This document shows, one piece after another, positions 15,723 to 25,073 of a stretch of 64,000 nucleotides of DNA. The position numbers were made by a program, and so were the translations under genes. This stretch comes from Streptomyces tateyamensis (lineage in GTDB: Bacteria > Actinomycetota > Actinomycetes > Streptomycetales > Streptomycetaceae): NCBI RefSeq assembly GCF_003205575.1, contig NZ_PYBW01000022.1:96015-160014 (forward strand). The letters run 5' to 3'. The stretch's first letter is position 1. Every line of letters starts with the position of its first letter. The notes beneath the pieces were generated by a model that did no database searches, was not told the origin of the DNA, and saw nothing but the letters and a program-made list of their open reading frames with translations.

Positions 15723-16577
15723 TCAGCTCGGCCCGGCCGCCTGCCAGGCGGCCACCACCCGGACCGCGTCGGCAGTGCCGGCCACGTCGTGCACCCGCAC
15801 CGCCCAGGCACCGGCCCGGGCCGCCAGCACCGAGACCGCCGCCGTGGCGTCGTCCCGCTGCCGAGCCGGCCGCGGCTGCCCGGTTTCCGGGTTGGCGAGC
15901 AGCGTACCCAGGAACCGCTTGCGAGATGCGGCGACCAACACCGGGCGCCCCAAGCCGGTCAGCGCGCCCAAACCTCCCAGCAACGCCCAGTTGTGCTCGC
16001 TTGTCTTGGCGAAACCCAGCCCCGGATCCAGGACCAACTGCTCCTCCTTGACCCCCGCCGCCAGCAGCGCCTCGATCCGCACCGACAGCTCGGCCACCAC
16101 CTCGCGCACCACGTCCCCGTACACCGCCAGCGCGTCCATGTCCGCCGACTGCCCGCGCCAGTGCATCACCACGAACGGCGCTCCCGAGTCGGCCACCACC
16201 CGGGCCATGTCCGGGTCGGCCAGCCCGCCCGAGACGTCGTTCACCAGCAGCGCCCCCGCCGCCAGCGCCTGATCGGCGACCCGGGCCCGCATCGTGTCCA
16301 CCGACACCACCACCCCGGCCGCCGCCAGCTCGCGCACCACCGGCAGCACCCGGCGCAGCTCCTCCGCCTCGGTGACCCGCTGCGAACCCGGCCGGGTCGA
16401 CTCCCCGCCCACGTCCACCAGGTCCGCGCCCAGCCCGGTCAGCCGCAGCCCGTGCGCCACCGCCGCCTGCGGGTCCAGCCACAGCCCGCCGTCCGAGAAG
16501 GAGTCGGGAGTGACGTTCACGACGCCCATCACGGCACAGCGGTCGAGGGCGGGCAGGCCGGGCAGCGGGTTGTTCAT
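15723..16577 (-). CDS. folP: Dihydropteroate synthase
   Basis: A 284-residue TIM-barrel enzyme that condenses hydroxymethyl-dihydropterin pyrophosphate with p-aminobenzoate; it is the sulfonamide target. The diagnostic segments are VMGVVNVTPDSFSDGG, DVGGESTRPGS, LVNDVSGG, LDPGLGFAKTSEHN, VAASRKRFLG and VRVHDV. The ATG at 16577 begins MNNPLPGLPALDRCAVMGVV. It is the first of the cluster folP, NTF2-like, folB, folK, DUF3180. It lies 40 bases from the MprF-like gene stop. Confidence 0.96.
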   Translation of the reverse strand: MNNPLPGLPALDRCAVMGVVNVTPDSFSDGGLWLDPQAAVAHGLRLTGLGADLVDVGGESTRPGSQRVTEAEELRRVLPVVRELAAAGVVVSVDTMRARVADQALAAGALLVNDVSGGLADPDMARVVADSGAPFVVMHWRGQSADMDALAVYGDVVREVVAELSVRIEALLAAGVKEEQLVLDPGLGFAKTSEHNWALLGGLGALTGLGRPVLVAASRKRFLGTLLANPETGQPRPARQRDDATAAVSVLAARAGAWAVRVHDVAGTADAVRVVAAWQAAGPS

Positions 16578-16617
16578 GCGGCCATTATCGGCCGCCCGCC
16601 GCCCGGCCCGCGCAGCC

Positions 16618-18462
16618 CTACGCCGCCGGAGCCACCTGGTCGGCCGTGCCGGCCGGCGCCGCCATCAGGCCCTGCCGCTGGCGCTTGCGGCCGAACCGCG
16701 GCATGCCCAGCGTGATGAACGCCTCCGCCTGCATCGCCGCGAACCCGATCCGCGGCAGGTCCCGGGTGTTCGGGTAGACCAGGAACCGCGGCTCCCACTC
16801 CGGCTGGAACTTCGCGTTGAACTTGTACAGCGACTCGATCTGGAACCACCGCGACAGGAACACCAGCAGCCCGCGCCAGGCCCGCAGCACCGGCCCCGCA
16901 CCGATCCGCTCGCCGCGCGCCAGCGCCGAACGGAACATGGCGAAGTTCAGCGAGACCCGCCGCACCCCCAGGTTCGGCACCTCCTGCAGCGCGGCCACGA
17001 TCAGCAGCTCGTTCAGCCCCGGATCGGCGGCCCGGTCGCGACGCATCAGCTCGAGCGAGATGCCGTCAGCGCCCCAGGGCACGAAGTGCAGCACCGCCTT
17101 CAGGTCGTCACCCGCCGGCTCGCCCTCCTCCGGCGCCTTGTGCGCGGTCACCACCACGCAGCCGTCGTCACCCGGGTCGCCGAACCGGCCCAGCGCCATC
17201 GAGAACCCGCGCTCGGTGTCGGTACCGCGCCAACGGGCCGCCGCGTCAGCGATCCGCATCTTCTCCTCCAGCGTCAGGTCGCCGACCCGGCGCACCTGGC
17301 AGGAGTACCCGTTGCGCTCGATCCGCTTCACCATCTGACGCACGTTGCGCATCGCCCGGCCGGACAGCGAGAAGGTGCTGGCGTCCACGATCGCCTCGTC
17401 GCCCAGCTCCAGCGCGTCCAGCCCCGCCTCGCGGGTCCAGACCTCGCCGCCGACCTCGCTGCAGCCCATCACCGCCGGCACCCAGGCGTGCTCACGGGCG
17501 TGCGCCATGAACACCTTGATCGCGCCCGGCCAGGCCTCCACGTCACCCACCGGGTCACCCGAGGCCAGCATCACCCCGGACACCACCCGGTAGGAGATCG
17601 CCGCCTTGCCGGTCGGCGAGAAGAGCACGCTCTTGTCCCGGCGCAGCGCGAAGTAGCCCAGCGAGTCGCGCGCACCGTGGCGCTCCAGCAGCGCCCGCAC
17701 CCGCTCCTCGTCCTGCGGCGTCAGCTCCGGCTCCGGCTTGCCCGGCCGCAGCAGCAGGTACGCGGTCGAGAAGGCCGTCAGCAGACCCAGCCCGGCCAGC
17801 GAGTAACCGACCGCGTCGGCGATCCGGTCCGGGTGGTAGCGCACCGGGCCGTCCAGCCCGAACAGGCCCCACACCGTCTCGTGCAGCCGGTCCCACAGGC
17901 TCGGCCGGCCCATCTCCCGGGCCGGGTGCGCGCTGACGATCAGGAAGCCCAGCCCCAGGCTGATCGCACCCATCACCACGAAGTTCAGCAGCGCCCGCCA
18001 CCGGGTCCGCGGATCGGCCTTCGCGTAGAACTCGCGCCGGTGCACCAGCATCACCGCCAGCAGCACCAGCGACACCACCGCGGGACCGACCTGGTGCCAG
18101 CGCAGCACGTGCAGCGCCGCACTGACCGGCAGCAGCACGCAGACCATCCGCCAGGCCCGGCTCTTGCGCCGGCGCAGCGCGTGCGCCAGCAGCACCAGCA
18201 GCAGGCCGATCACCAGTGTGCCCGCCGTGGCCAGCGTGGTCGTCATCCCCGGCAGCTGGCCCGCCCAGCTGTGCATCCGGGTGTGCCGCAGCTTGGGGAA
18301 GACCCCGCTGAGGATGTCCACCAGGCCGATCAGCAGACAGGCGTAACCCACCGCTCCTGGCAGCCAGGCGCGCGGAACGGCTGCGGCCTGGGTGCGCAAC
18401 GTCTTCAGGCCCCGTCGGCGGGGCTGCTCCTGGGACGACTCAGCGGACACGGGAACCCTCAT
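16618..18462 (-). CDS. MprF/LysX-like phosphatidylglycerol lysyltransferase-domain membrane protein
   Basis: A 614-residue protein. The N-terminal half has about seven membrane helices, and the C-terminal half (from about residue 290) is a DUF2156 domain as in MprF and LysX: DEERVRALLERHGARDSLGYFALRRDKSVLFS, GDPVGDVEAW, and a C-terminal YKFNAKFQPEWEPRFLVYP. Such enzymes transfer amino acids from aminoacyl-tRNA to membrane lipids and lower sensitivity to cationic peptides. There is no fused lysyl-tRNA synthetase domain, unlike mycobacterial LysX. The ATG at 18462 begins MRVPVSAESSQ. The amino-acid donor cannot be told from sequence. Confidence 0.85.
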   Translation of the reverse strand: MRVPVSAESSQEQPRRRGLKTLRTQAAAVPRAWLPGAVGYACLLIGLVDILSGVFPKLRHTRMHSWAGQLPGMTTTLATAGTLVIGLLLVLLAHALRRRKSRAWRMVCVLLPVSAALHVLRWHQVGPAVVSLVLLAVMLVHRREFYAKADPRTRWRALLNFVVMGAISLGLGFLIVSAHPAREMGRPSLWDRLHETVWGLFGLDGPVRYHPDRIADAVGYSLAGLGLLTAFSTAYLLLRPGKPEPELTPQDEERVRALLERHGARDSLGYFALRRDKSVLFSPTGKAAISYRVVSGVMLASGDPVGDVEAWPGAIKVFMAHAREHAWVPAVMGCSEVGGEVWTREAGLDALELGDEAIVDASTFSLSGRAMRNVRQMVKRIERNGYSCQVRRVGDLTLEEKMRIADAAARWRGTDTERGFSMALGRFGDPGDDGCVVVTAHKAPEEGEPAGDDLKAVLHFVPWGADGISLELMRRDRAADPGLNELLIVAALQEVPNLGVRRVSLNFAMFRSALARGERIGAGPVLRAWRGLLVFLSRWFQIESLYKFNAKFQPEWEPRFLVYPNTRDLPRIGFAAMQAEAFITLGMPRFGRKRQRQGLMAAPAGTADQVAPAA

Positions 18463-18893
18463 GGAAGCCCAGCGTAGAGGCTCCGGGCAACTGCCCGGCC
18501 ACCCTGGGGAACGAGCCGTCAAGGTCCTGCATGTGTAGTTCCTTCCCTTGACCAAGACAACGTCAAGAGCGAGTAATCCGTGGTCCACCGACGCCGGGCC
18601 GGTCCTCCCGCGGTCCGGCCCTGGCCCCCGTGCCAGTGGCGACGCCGAAGTCTAGGGCCTTGGTTCCTGTGGGTGAAGCCGGGCCGCCGCGACGCACCCG
18701 ACCGTACCGCCCGCCGTTCGACCGGCGTTGCCCCGGTGGACAGCGACGGCTCCGGTGGCCGGCCCCCGATCCGTCTCCGATGATGGGTCAGCCGGGCCCG
18801 CCGCAGCCGCACCCGCACCGCACGATCGAAGCAGCCGCAGACCCACTGACGCTCCGACAGCCCGCACGGCGCTCGCCGAGGGGAGGCCCTGGG
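18463..18893. other. Divergent intergenic region between the MprF-like gene and the esterase
   Basis: A gene-free stretch of 431 bases with promoters for both flanks. The lower-GC part near 18530-18580 contains an inverted repeat, CTTGAC and GTCAAG separated by 9 bases (18547-18567), which may be an operator. The segment 18580-18890 is GC-rich. Its frames stay open, but I see no start or ribosome site supporting a gene there. Confidence 0.5.
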
Positions 18894-20078
18894 ATGGAAC
18901 TGACCAGCAGCGCGCTGGTGTACCTGGTCGCCGGCCTCACCCTGCTGGCCCTGACCGCCACCGTGCTGCTCTGGCCCCGGCTGGCCGGCCGCCACCCGCT
19001 CCAGATCCTCGGCCGGATCGGCCTCCTGACGGTGAGCCAGCTGCTCGCGCTGGCCGTCTGCGCCCTCACCCTGAACGCCGCCTACGGTTTTTACTCCTCC
19101 TGGCACGACCTGCTCCAGCCGACCGGCGGACAGCTCGCCCTCGGCCCCGCGGGCCCCGGCGCCCGCTCCGGACCCCCGGTCGGCGACGCCCTGGTCCGGC
19201 CCACCACCGAAGGCGGCCTCGACCAGGTCACCGACCTGCCGCAGGGCAAGCCCGAGGAGGTCGGACAGATCAGCTCCATCCGGGTCAACGGAAAGGAGAG
19301 CGGCCTGTCCGACCAGATGTTCATCTATCTGCCACCCGAGTACTTCAACCCGAAGTACGCCCGGGAGCGCTTCCCGGTGCTGCTCACCCTGGCCGGCTAC
19401 CCCGGGCCCGCCCTGCACCTGCTCAGCGAACTGCACACCCCGCAGACCGCCTGGGACCTGCAACGCACCGGCCGGATGGCCCCCACCGTCGTCGTCATGG
19501 CCCGCCCCACCGTCGCCGCCCCCCGCAACACCGAATGCGTCGACGTCCCCGGCGGGCCCGCCACCGAGACCTGGTTCGCCAAGGACCTGCCCAACGCCCT
19601 GCGCTCCGCCTACCGGGTCAGCCGCTCGCCCGCCTCCTGGGGCGTGCTCGGCTACTCCACCGGCGGCAGCTGCGCGCTGCGGCTGGCCCTGCGCGACCCG
19701 GGCTCCTACGGCTCCGCCGCCGCCCTGCACGCCGACTACCAGGTGCCGGAGGACTGGAGCACCGGCGACCTGTTCGGCGGCAGCCGGCAGCTGGCCCAGG
19801 GCTACGACCTCGCCTGGCGGCTGCAGAACCTGCCGGTGCCCAAGTCCCACCTGCTGCTGGTGAGCACCCGCACCGAGGAGGACTACGCCGCCACCCAGCA
19901 GTTCCTGGCCACTGCCAGCAGCACCGCCCAGGCCCACCCCGACCTCACGGTCGACTCGCTCTTCCTCCCGGACGGCGGCCACAGCTTCGACACCTGGCGC
20001 CGCGAGCTCCCCGCCAGCCTGGAGTGGCTCAGCGACCACCTCTCGCCCGCCCCCGACCGCGAACCCCGCGCGGGCTGA
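18894..20078 (+). CDS. Membrane-anchored esterase-family alpha/beta hydrolase
   Basis: A 394-residue protein. Two N-terminal membrane helices (SALVYLVAGLTLLALTATVLLW and LLTVSQLLALAVCALTLNAAYGF) precede an extracellular esterase D/antigen 85-type hydrolase domain. The nucleophile elbow is GYSTGG, the acid lies near STRTEEDY and the His in LPDGGHSFDTWRRELP. This arrangement resembles corynebacterial mycolyltransferase-like proteins, but streptomycetes lack mycolates, so the substrate is unknown. The start is ATG 18894 behind GAGGGGAGG. It sits as a plus-strand gene between folE and the folP cluster. Confidence 0.85.
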   Translation: MELTSSALVYLVAGLTLLALTATVLLWPRLAGRHPLQILGRIGLLTVSQLLALAVCALTLNAAYGFYSSWHDLLQPTGGQLALGPAGPGARSGPPVGDALVRPTTEGGLDQVTDLPQGKPEEVGQISSIRVNGKESGLSDQMFIYLPPEYFNPKYARERFPVLLTLAGYPGPALHLLSELHTPQTAWDLQRTGRMAPTVVVMARPTVAAPRNTECVDVPGGPATETWFAKDLPNALRSAYRVSRSPASWGVLGYSTGGSCALRLALRDPGSYGSAAALHADYQVPEDWSTGDLFGGSRQLAQGYDLAWRLQNLPVPKSHLLLVSTRTEEDYAATQQFLATASSTAQAHPDLTVDSLFLPDGGHSFDTWRRELPASLEWLSDHLSPAPDREPRAG

Positions 20079-20097
20079 CGCACCGCCCGGGAAGGCC

Positions 20098-20703
20098 TCA
20101 GCGGCCGATGATCAGGCTCATCGCCTCGGCCCGGGTCGCGGGGTCGCGCAGCTGGCCGCGCACCGCGGAGGTGAGGGTCTTGGCGCCGGGCTTGCGGATG
20201 CCGCGCACCGTCATGCACATGTGCTCGGCCTCGACCACCACGATGGCCCCGCGCGGCTCCAGGACCCGCATCAGCGAGTCCGCGATCTGGGTGGTCAGGC
20301 GCTCCTGGACCTGCGGGCGGCGCGCGTAGACGTCCACCAGGCGGGCCAGCTTGGACAGGCCGGTGATCTTGCCACTGGTGGACGGGATGTAGCCGATGTG
20401 GGCCACGCCGTGGAACGTCAGCAGGTGGTGCTCGCAGGTCGACACCAGTTCGATGTCCCTGACCAGCACCAGTTCGTCGTGCCCCAGGTCGAACGTCGTG
20501 GTCAGCACGTCCTCGGCCTGCTGCCAGAGGCCGGCGAATATCTCCTTGTAGGCCCGCGCCACCCGCGCCGGGGTCTCCCGCAGCCCCTCCCGCTCCGGGT
20601 CCTCGCCGACGGCTATCAGCAGTTCGCGGATCGCGTTCTCGGCCCGCTTCTGGTCGAAGGTGCCGACGGTGGCCTGTCCGTCGAGCGTCACCGGGTCGGT
20701 CAT
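20098..20703 (-). CDS. folE: GTP cyclohydrolase I
   Basis: A 201-residue enzyme for the first step of folate synthesis, GTP to dihydroneopterin triphosphate. It has the zinc motif [43 protein letters not shown], and [17 protein letters not shown] with the second zinc Cys. The length is typical. The ATG at 20703 begins [25 protein letters not shown]. It is cut off from the other fol genes by the esterase and the MprF-like gene, and it lies downstream of ftsH behind a stem-loop. Confidence 0.96.
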   Translation of the reverse strand: MTDPVTLDGQATVGTFDQKRAENAIRELLIAVGEDPEREGLRETPARVARAYKEIFAGLWQQAEDVLTTTFDLGHDELVLVRDIELVSTCEHHLLTFHGVAHIGYIPSTSGKITGLSKLARLVDVYARRPQVQERLTTQIADSLMRVLEPRGAIVVVEAEHMCMTVRGIRKPGAKTLTSAVRGQLRDPATRAEAMSLIIGR

Positions 20704-20746
20704 GCGGGCCTCGCAGTTGCTGAGTAGAGGGATACCTGAGCAGCAC

Positions 20747-20794
20747 GAATGCCGCGCCTCCAGGGTACAAACCCCGAGGGCGCGGCACTCATTC
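20747..20794 (-). terminator. Stem-loop between ftsH and folE
   Basis: Inverted repeat with arms around GCCGCGCCTC and GAGGGCGCGGC (one bulged base), extended by GAAT/ATTC pairs at the base. It lies 21 bases past the ftsH stop on the leftward transcript, 44 bases before the folE start. It probably ends or attenuates ftsH transcription into folE. Confidence 0.55.
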
Positions 20795-20814
20795 CGCTTA
20801 CCCCGCTGGGACGG

Positions 20815-22854
20815 TCAGCTCTCGGTCGACTCGCCGGTGACCGGGGGGAGCTTGAGGGTGTCCATCGGGCCGGTCTCCAGGGAGGCGGCGGCACCGTTGC
20901 TCAGGGCCAGCTCCTTGGGGGACTGGACCGGCGGGCGGGTGGACGGGGTGCGGCGGGCCGAGCCGGTCCAGGCGGGCCGGGCCGGGCGCTTCACCACGGG
21001 GGCGAAGATCTCGGCGATCTGCTCCTTGTTCAGGGTCTCCTTCTCCAGGAGCTCCAGGACCAGGTTGTCCAGCACGTCGCGGTTCTCGACCAGGATCTCC
21101 CACGCCTCGTTGTGGGCGTTCTCGATCAGCTTCTTGACCTCTTCGTCCACCAGCCCGGCGACCTCTTCCGAGTAGTCGCGCTGGTGGCCCATCTCACGGC
21201 CGAGGAACGGCTCGGAGTTGTCGCTGCCGAACTTGATGGCACCGAGGCGCTCGGTCATGCCGTACTGGGTCACCATCGCGCGGGCGGTGGCGGTGGCCTT
21301 CTCGATGTCGTTCGAGGCGCCGGTGGTCGGGTCGTGGAAGACCAGTTCCTCCGCCGCACGGCCGCCCAGCATGTACGCGAGCTGGTCGAGCATCTCGTTG
21401 CGGGTGGTCGAGTACTTGTCCTCCTCCGGCAGCACCATGGTGTAACCCAGGGCCCGGCCGCGGGACAGGATGGTGATCTTGTGCACCGGGTCGGCGTTCG
21501 GGGAGGCCGCCGCGACCAGGGCGTGGCCGCCCTCGTGGTACGCGGTGATCTTCTTCTCCTTGTCCGACATGATCCGGGTGCGCTTCTGCGGCCCCGCGAC
21601 CACGCGGTCGATCGCCTCGTCCAGGGTGACGTTGTCGACCAGCTTCTTGTCCGAGCGGGCGGTCAGCAGCGCGGCCTCGTTGAGCACGTTCGCCAGGTCG
21701 GCACCGGTGAAGCCGGGGGTGCGCTTGGCGACGGCCTTGAGGTCGACGTCCGGGGCGACCGGCTTGCCCTTCTGGTGCACCTTGAGGATGTCCAGACGGC
21801 CCTGCAGGTCGGGGCGCTCGACGGCGATCTGCCGGTCGAAGCGGCCCGGGCGCAGCAGCGCCGGGTCGAGGATGTCGGGGCGGTTCGTGGCGGCGATCAG
21901 GATGACGCCGCCCTTCACGTCGAAGCCGTCCATCTCGACCAGCAGCTGGTTGAGGGTCTGCTCGCGCTCGTCGTGGCCGCCGCCGAGGCCCGCGCCGCGG
22001 TGCCGGCCGACGGCGTCGATCTCGTCGACGAAGACGATGGCGGGGGCGTTGGCCTTGGCCTGCTCGAACAGGTCGCGGACCCGGGAGGCACCGACACCGA
22101 CGAACATCTCGACGAAGTCGGAGCCCGAGATGGAGTAGAACGGGACGCCGGCCTCGCCCGCGACGGCGCGCGCCAGCAGGGTCTTGCCGGTGCCGGGCGG
22201 GCCGTAGAGCAGCACGCCCTTGGGGATCTTGGCGCCGACGGCCTGGAACTTGGCCGGCTCCTGCAGGAACTCCTTGATCTCGTGGAGCTCCTCCACCGCC
22301 TCGTCGGCACCGGCCACGTCGGCGAAGGTGGTCTTCGGGGTGTCCTTGGTGAGCAGCTTGGCCTTGGACTTGCCGAACTGCATGACCCGGGAGCCGCCGC
22401 CCTGCATCTGGTTCATCAGGAACAGGAAGACCAGCACGATGATCACGATCGGCAGCATGGAGAGCAGCAGGCTGACGAAGCCGCTCTGCTTCTCCGGGGT
22501 GATCGTGTAGCCCTGGGTGGGCATCTTCTTCGGGTCGTTGGACATCGCCTCGGCGATGTCCTTGCCCTGGTCGCCGATGTAGGAGGCCTGGAACTTGTTG
22601 CCCGAGGGGGCCTTGCCGTTGCTGCCGGGGCCCAGGCTCTGGCCGTCCTGCAGCTGGATCTTGATCGTGTTCGAGTCGCCAGTGGTGAGCTGTGCCTGCT
22701 TGACCTGGCCGCTATTGATCGCCTGGATCACCTGGCCGGTGTCCACCGTCTTGTAGCCGTTCGAATTCGAAACGACGTTCATCAGCACAATGACGGCGAC
22801 GACTGCCAGGAGGATCCATGCGATCGGCGCGCGGAAGTATCGCTTGACGTCCAT
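20815..22854 (-). CDS. ftsH: ATP-dependent zinc metalloprotease FtsH
   Basis: A 679-residue membrane AAA protease. It has two membrane helices (residues about 9-24 and about 107-125), the Walker [12 protein letters not shown], Walker [12 protein letters not shown], the second region of homology around [20 protein letters not shown], and the zinc motif [10 protein letters not shown] Pro/Ser-rich C-terminal tail follows. The ATG at 22854 ([13 protein letters not shown]) is the conserved family start. An in-frame GTG at 22890 would add 12 residues, but AGGAGGG lies just inside that extension and better serves 22854 if the intervening hairpin folds. It degrades membrane and regulatory proteins. 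Confidence 0.96.
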   Translation of the reverse strand: MDVKRYFRAPIAWILLAVVAVIVLMNVVSNSNGYKTVDTGQVIQAINSGQVKQAQLTTGDSNTIKIQLQDGQSLGPGSNGKAPSGNKFQASYIGDQGKDIAEAMSNDPKKMPTQGYTITPEKQSGFVSLLLSMLPIVIIVLVFLFLMNQMQGGGSRVMQFGKSKAKLLTKDTPKTTFADVAGADEAVEELHEIKEFLQEPAKFQAVGAKIPKGVLLYGPPGTGKTLLARAVAGEAGVPFYSISGSDFVEMFVGVGASRVRDLFEQAKANAPAIVFVDEIDAVGRHRGAGLGGGHDEREQTLNQLLVEMDGFDVKGGVILIAATNRPDILDPALLRPGRFDRQIAVERPDLQGRLDILKVHQKGKPVAPDVDLKAVAKRTPGFTGADLANVLNEAALLTARSDKKLVDNVTLDEAIDRVVAGPQKRTRIMSDKEKKITAYHEGGHALVAAASPNADPVHKITILSRGRALGYTMVLPEEDKYSTTRNEMLDQLAYMLGGRAAEELVFHDPTTGASNDIEKATATARAMVTQYGMTERLGAIKFGSDNSEPFLGREMGHQRDYSEEVAGLVDEEVKKLIENAHNEAWEILVENRDVLDNLVLELLEKETLNKEQIAEIFAPVVKRPARPAWTGSARRTPSTRPPVQSPKELALSNGAAASLETGPMDTLKLPPVTGESTES

Positions 22855-22860
22855 CCATGC

Positions 22861-22885
22861 GGGGCGTTGCCGCCCCGTCCCTCCT
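22861..22885 (-). promoter_or_regulatory. ftsH ribosome site separated from the start by a hairpin
   Basis: On the minus strand a strong AGGAGGG (22885-22879) is followed two bases later by a GGGGCG-GCAA-CGCCCC hairpin with a GNRA-type loop (22876-22861), then six bases and the ATG. Read linearly the spacing is about 24 bases, too long; with the hairpin folded the effective spacing is about 8. This may tune FtsH translation. Confidence 0.5.
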
Positions 22886-23109
22886 GCCACTCAACGGCAC
22901 CGCTCGGCCAAGGCCGTCGGCGCATCTGATTTGTGCGAGCGCACCCCGCCCGGTGTCCCGGCGGGGCCGGTACGAAGAGCGGGTAATTTGACCGTACAGC
23001 AGTGATGCCGGGCTCCGCGGGAGCACGGCGGTACGGTCTGTTCAGTTGTCCGTCCGCCGACTCCAACGGGTGGAACCGGTGGGGTGTTCCCCGGTGTGAC
23101 GGGTTCGGC

Positions 23110-23664
23110 TCAGCCGCCGTACACGTGTGGGGCGAGCGTACCGATGAACGGCAGGTTGCGGAGCTTCTCCGCGTAGTCCAGGCCGTACCCGACCACGAAC
23201 TCGTTGGGGATGTCGAAGCCCACGTACTTGACGTCGATCTCGACCTTGGCGGCGTCCGGCTTGCGCAGCAGGGTGCAGACCTCGAGCGAGGCGGGGCCGC
23301 GCGAGCCGAGGTTGCCGAGCAGCCAGGAGAGCGTGAGGCCGGAGTCGATGATGTCCTCGACGATCAGCACGTCGCGGTCGGCGATGTCGGTGTCGAGGTC
23401 CTTGAGGATCCGCACCACGCCGGAGGACTTGGTGCCCATCCCGTAGGAGGAGACCGCCATCCAGTCCATCGTGACCTTGGAGTGCAGGGCCCGGGCCAGG
23501 TCGGCCATGACCATCACCGCACCCTTGAGCACGCCGACGATCAGCAGGTCCTTCCCGGCGTAGTCCCCGTCGATCCGCTCGGCCAGCTCGGCCAGCTTGG
23601 CGTCGATCTCGTCCTTGCTGATGAGCACCTTCGCCAGGTCGGCGCCCATGTCCTTGTCGTCCAC
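23110..23664 (-). CDS. hpt: Hypoxanthine phosphoribosyltransferase
   Basis: A 184-residue purine salvage enzyme using PRPP to make IMP or GMP. It has [17 protein letters not shown], the PRPP loop [14 protein letters not shown], and the C-terminal [30 protein letters not shown]. The start is GTG 23664, with GAGGA about 10 bases upstream; the ATG at 23649 is an alternative. It follows tilS by 41 bases, the conserved tilS-hpt-ftsH order of many bacteria. Confidence 0.95.
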   Translation of the reverse strand: MDDKDMGADLAKVLISKDEIDAKLAELAERIDGDYAGKDLLIVGVLKGAVMVMADLARALHSKVTMDWMAVSSYGMGTKSSGVVRILKDLDTDIADRDVLIVEDIIDSGLTLSWLLGNLGSRGPASLEVCTLLRKPDAAKVEIDVKYVGFDIPNEFVVGYGLDYAEKLRNLPFIGTLAPHVYGG

Positions 23665-23705
23665 CGGGGATACGTCCTCAAGGGTTCGTGGTCCTGTGCC
23701 GGCGG

Positions 23706-24893
23706 TCAGTCGTTCCGCCGCCGAAACACCAGGTTGCCACACCGGCGGGTGACCTCGACCCCCCCGGGTAGCTGCAGCGGTCCCTGGCCGCGCCAACCGG
23801 TGACCAGCTGGTCCACCGACTCCAGGTGCCGGGCGAACAGGTCGCCGGCCGGGGCTCCGGTGCGCAGCGCGGCCCGGCGCAGCACCCGGCGGCGCACCGC
23901 GCTGGGCAGCTCGGCCAGGCCGGTCACGGGCAGGGCGCGGCTGCCGTCCTGCGGGTCGGCCCGGCCGAGGTCGAGCTCGGCGCGCTCGGCCCACTGGTCC
24001 AGAGCGTCGGCGTCGTCGCGGAAGAGGCGGGCGGTGCGGGCCAGGGCCTCGACCACGCCGGCGCCCAGGTGCTTCTCCAGCACCGGCAGCACCTCGTGGC
24101 GGACCCGGGCGCGGGTGTAGGCGGGGTCCAGGTTGTGCGGGTCGTCCCAGACGGGGATGGACTGGGCGGCGCAGGCCTGGCGGGTGGCAGCGCGGTCCAG
24201 GTCGAGCAGCGGGCGGCGGTAGCGGCCCTTGCGGCCCGGCATGCCGGCCAGCGAGCGGGCGCCGGAGCCGCGGGCGAGACCCAGCAGGACGGTTTCGGCC
24301 TGGTCGTCGCGGGTGTGGCCGAGGAAGACGGCCAGGGCCTGGTGGCGGGCGGCGGCGGCGTCCAGCGCGGCGTAGCGGGCGTCGCGGGCGGCGGCTTCGG
24401 GGCCGCCTTGGCGGCCGACGTGCACGGCGACGGCTTCGACCGGGTCCAGGCCGAGGGCGCGCAGGCGTTCGGCCACCTGCTGGGCGCGCTCGGCGGAGCC
24501 GTCCTGCAAGCCGTGGTCGACGGTGACGGCCCCGACCCGCAGGCCGAGCTTGGGGGCCTCGAAGGCGGTGGCGGTGGCCAGGGCCATCGAGTCGGCGCCG
24601 CCGCTGACGGCGACCAGGACCAGCGGGGCGCCGGGGGCCGCGGGGGTGCGGGGCAGGCCGGAGGGGTGGCGGCGGGCGTTGCCGATCAGCACGCCGACCG
24701 AGCCGGCGGCGGCCGCGGTGGCCGGCTGCGGGACGGGGGCGCTGGGGGCGGGGACGACGGCCTGGGCGATGGCGGCCGAGGCCGTGGCGGGGACCAGCGC
24801 GGGGGCGCCGGCCCGGCCGTGCTCGGCGACCAGGTCGAGCAGGGCGCGGCGGGCGGCCAGGCGTATCGCCGCGACGGCGGGGTGTGGGCCCAT
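23706..24893 (-). CDS. tilS: tRNA(Ile)-lysidine synthetase with an Ala/Pro-rich insert
   Basis: A 395-residue enzyme that converts the wobble C34 of the CAU tRNA-Ile to lysidine. The PP-loop SGGADS is at residues 97-102, followed by [49 protein letters not shown] and RPLLDLDR. A segment of about 50 Ala/Pro-rich residues (about 35-85) separates the N-terminal helix from the PP-loop and lengthens the protein compared with most actinobacterial TilS. The ATG at 24893 has GGAG at good spacing. Confidence 0.93.
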   Translation of the reverse strand: MGPHPAVAAIRLAARRALLDLVAEHGRAGAPALVPATASAAIAQAVVPAPSAPVPQPATAAAAGSVGVLIGNARRHPSGLPRTPAAPGAPLVLVAVSGGADSMALATATAFEAPKLGLRVGAVTVDHGLQDGSAERAQQVAERLRALGLDPVEAVAVHVGRQGGPEAAARDARYAALDAAAARHQALAVFLGHTRDDQAETVLLGLARGSGARSLAGMPGRKGRYRRPLLDLDRAATRQACAAQSIPVWDDPHNLDPAYTRARVRHEVLPVLEKHLGAGVVEALARTARLFRDDADALDQWAERAELDLGRADPQDGSRALPVTGLAELPSAVRRRVLRRAALRTGAPAGDLFARHLESVDQLVTGWRGQGPLQLPGGVEVTRRCGNLVFRRRND

Positions 24894-25073
24894 GGGGAAC
24901 AGCTCCTGGTGGCAGGGAGGGACCGGGGGACGATCTCCGGGTGACCGGATGGTCACGGATCGTCGCAGGCAGATCGTCTCACTTCGGCGGGCACGGCCGA
25001 CGCGTCCGCGCCACCGGTACGACCACCGTCCCACGGACGGGTGAATGAAGAAACGTTCCCTCGCCCCGCCCCC

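Noticed and set aside
16571..16590. GCCGATAA upstream of folP, resembling a WhiG -10 element
   Set aside because: No TAAA-type -35 lies at the required 15-base distance, and the sequence is part of a simple GGCC palindrome between folP and the MprF-like gene stop.
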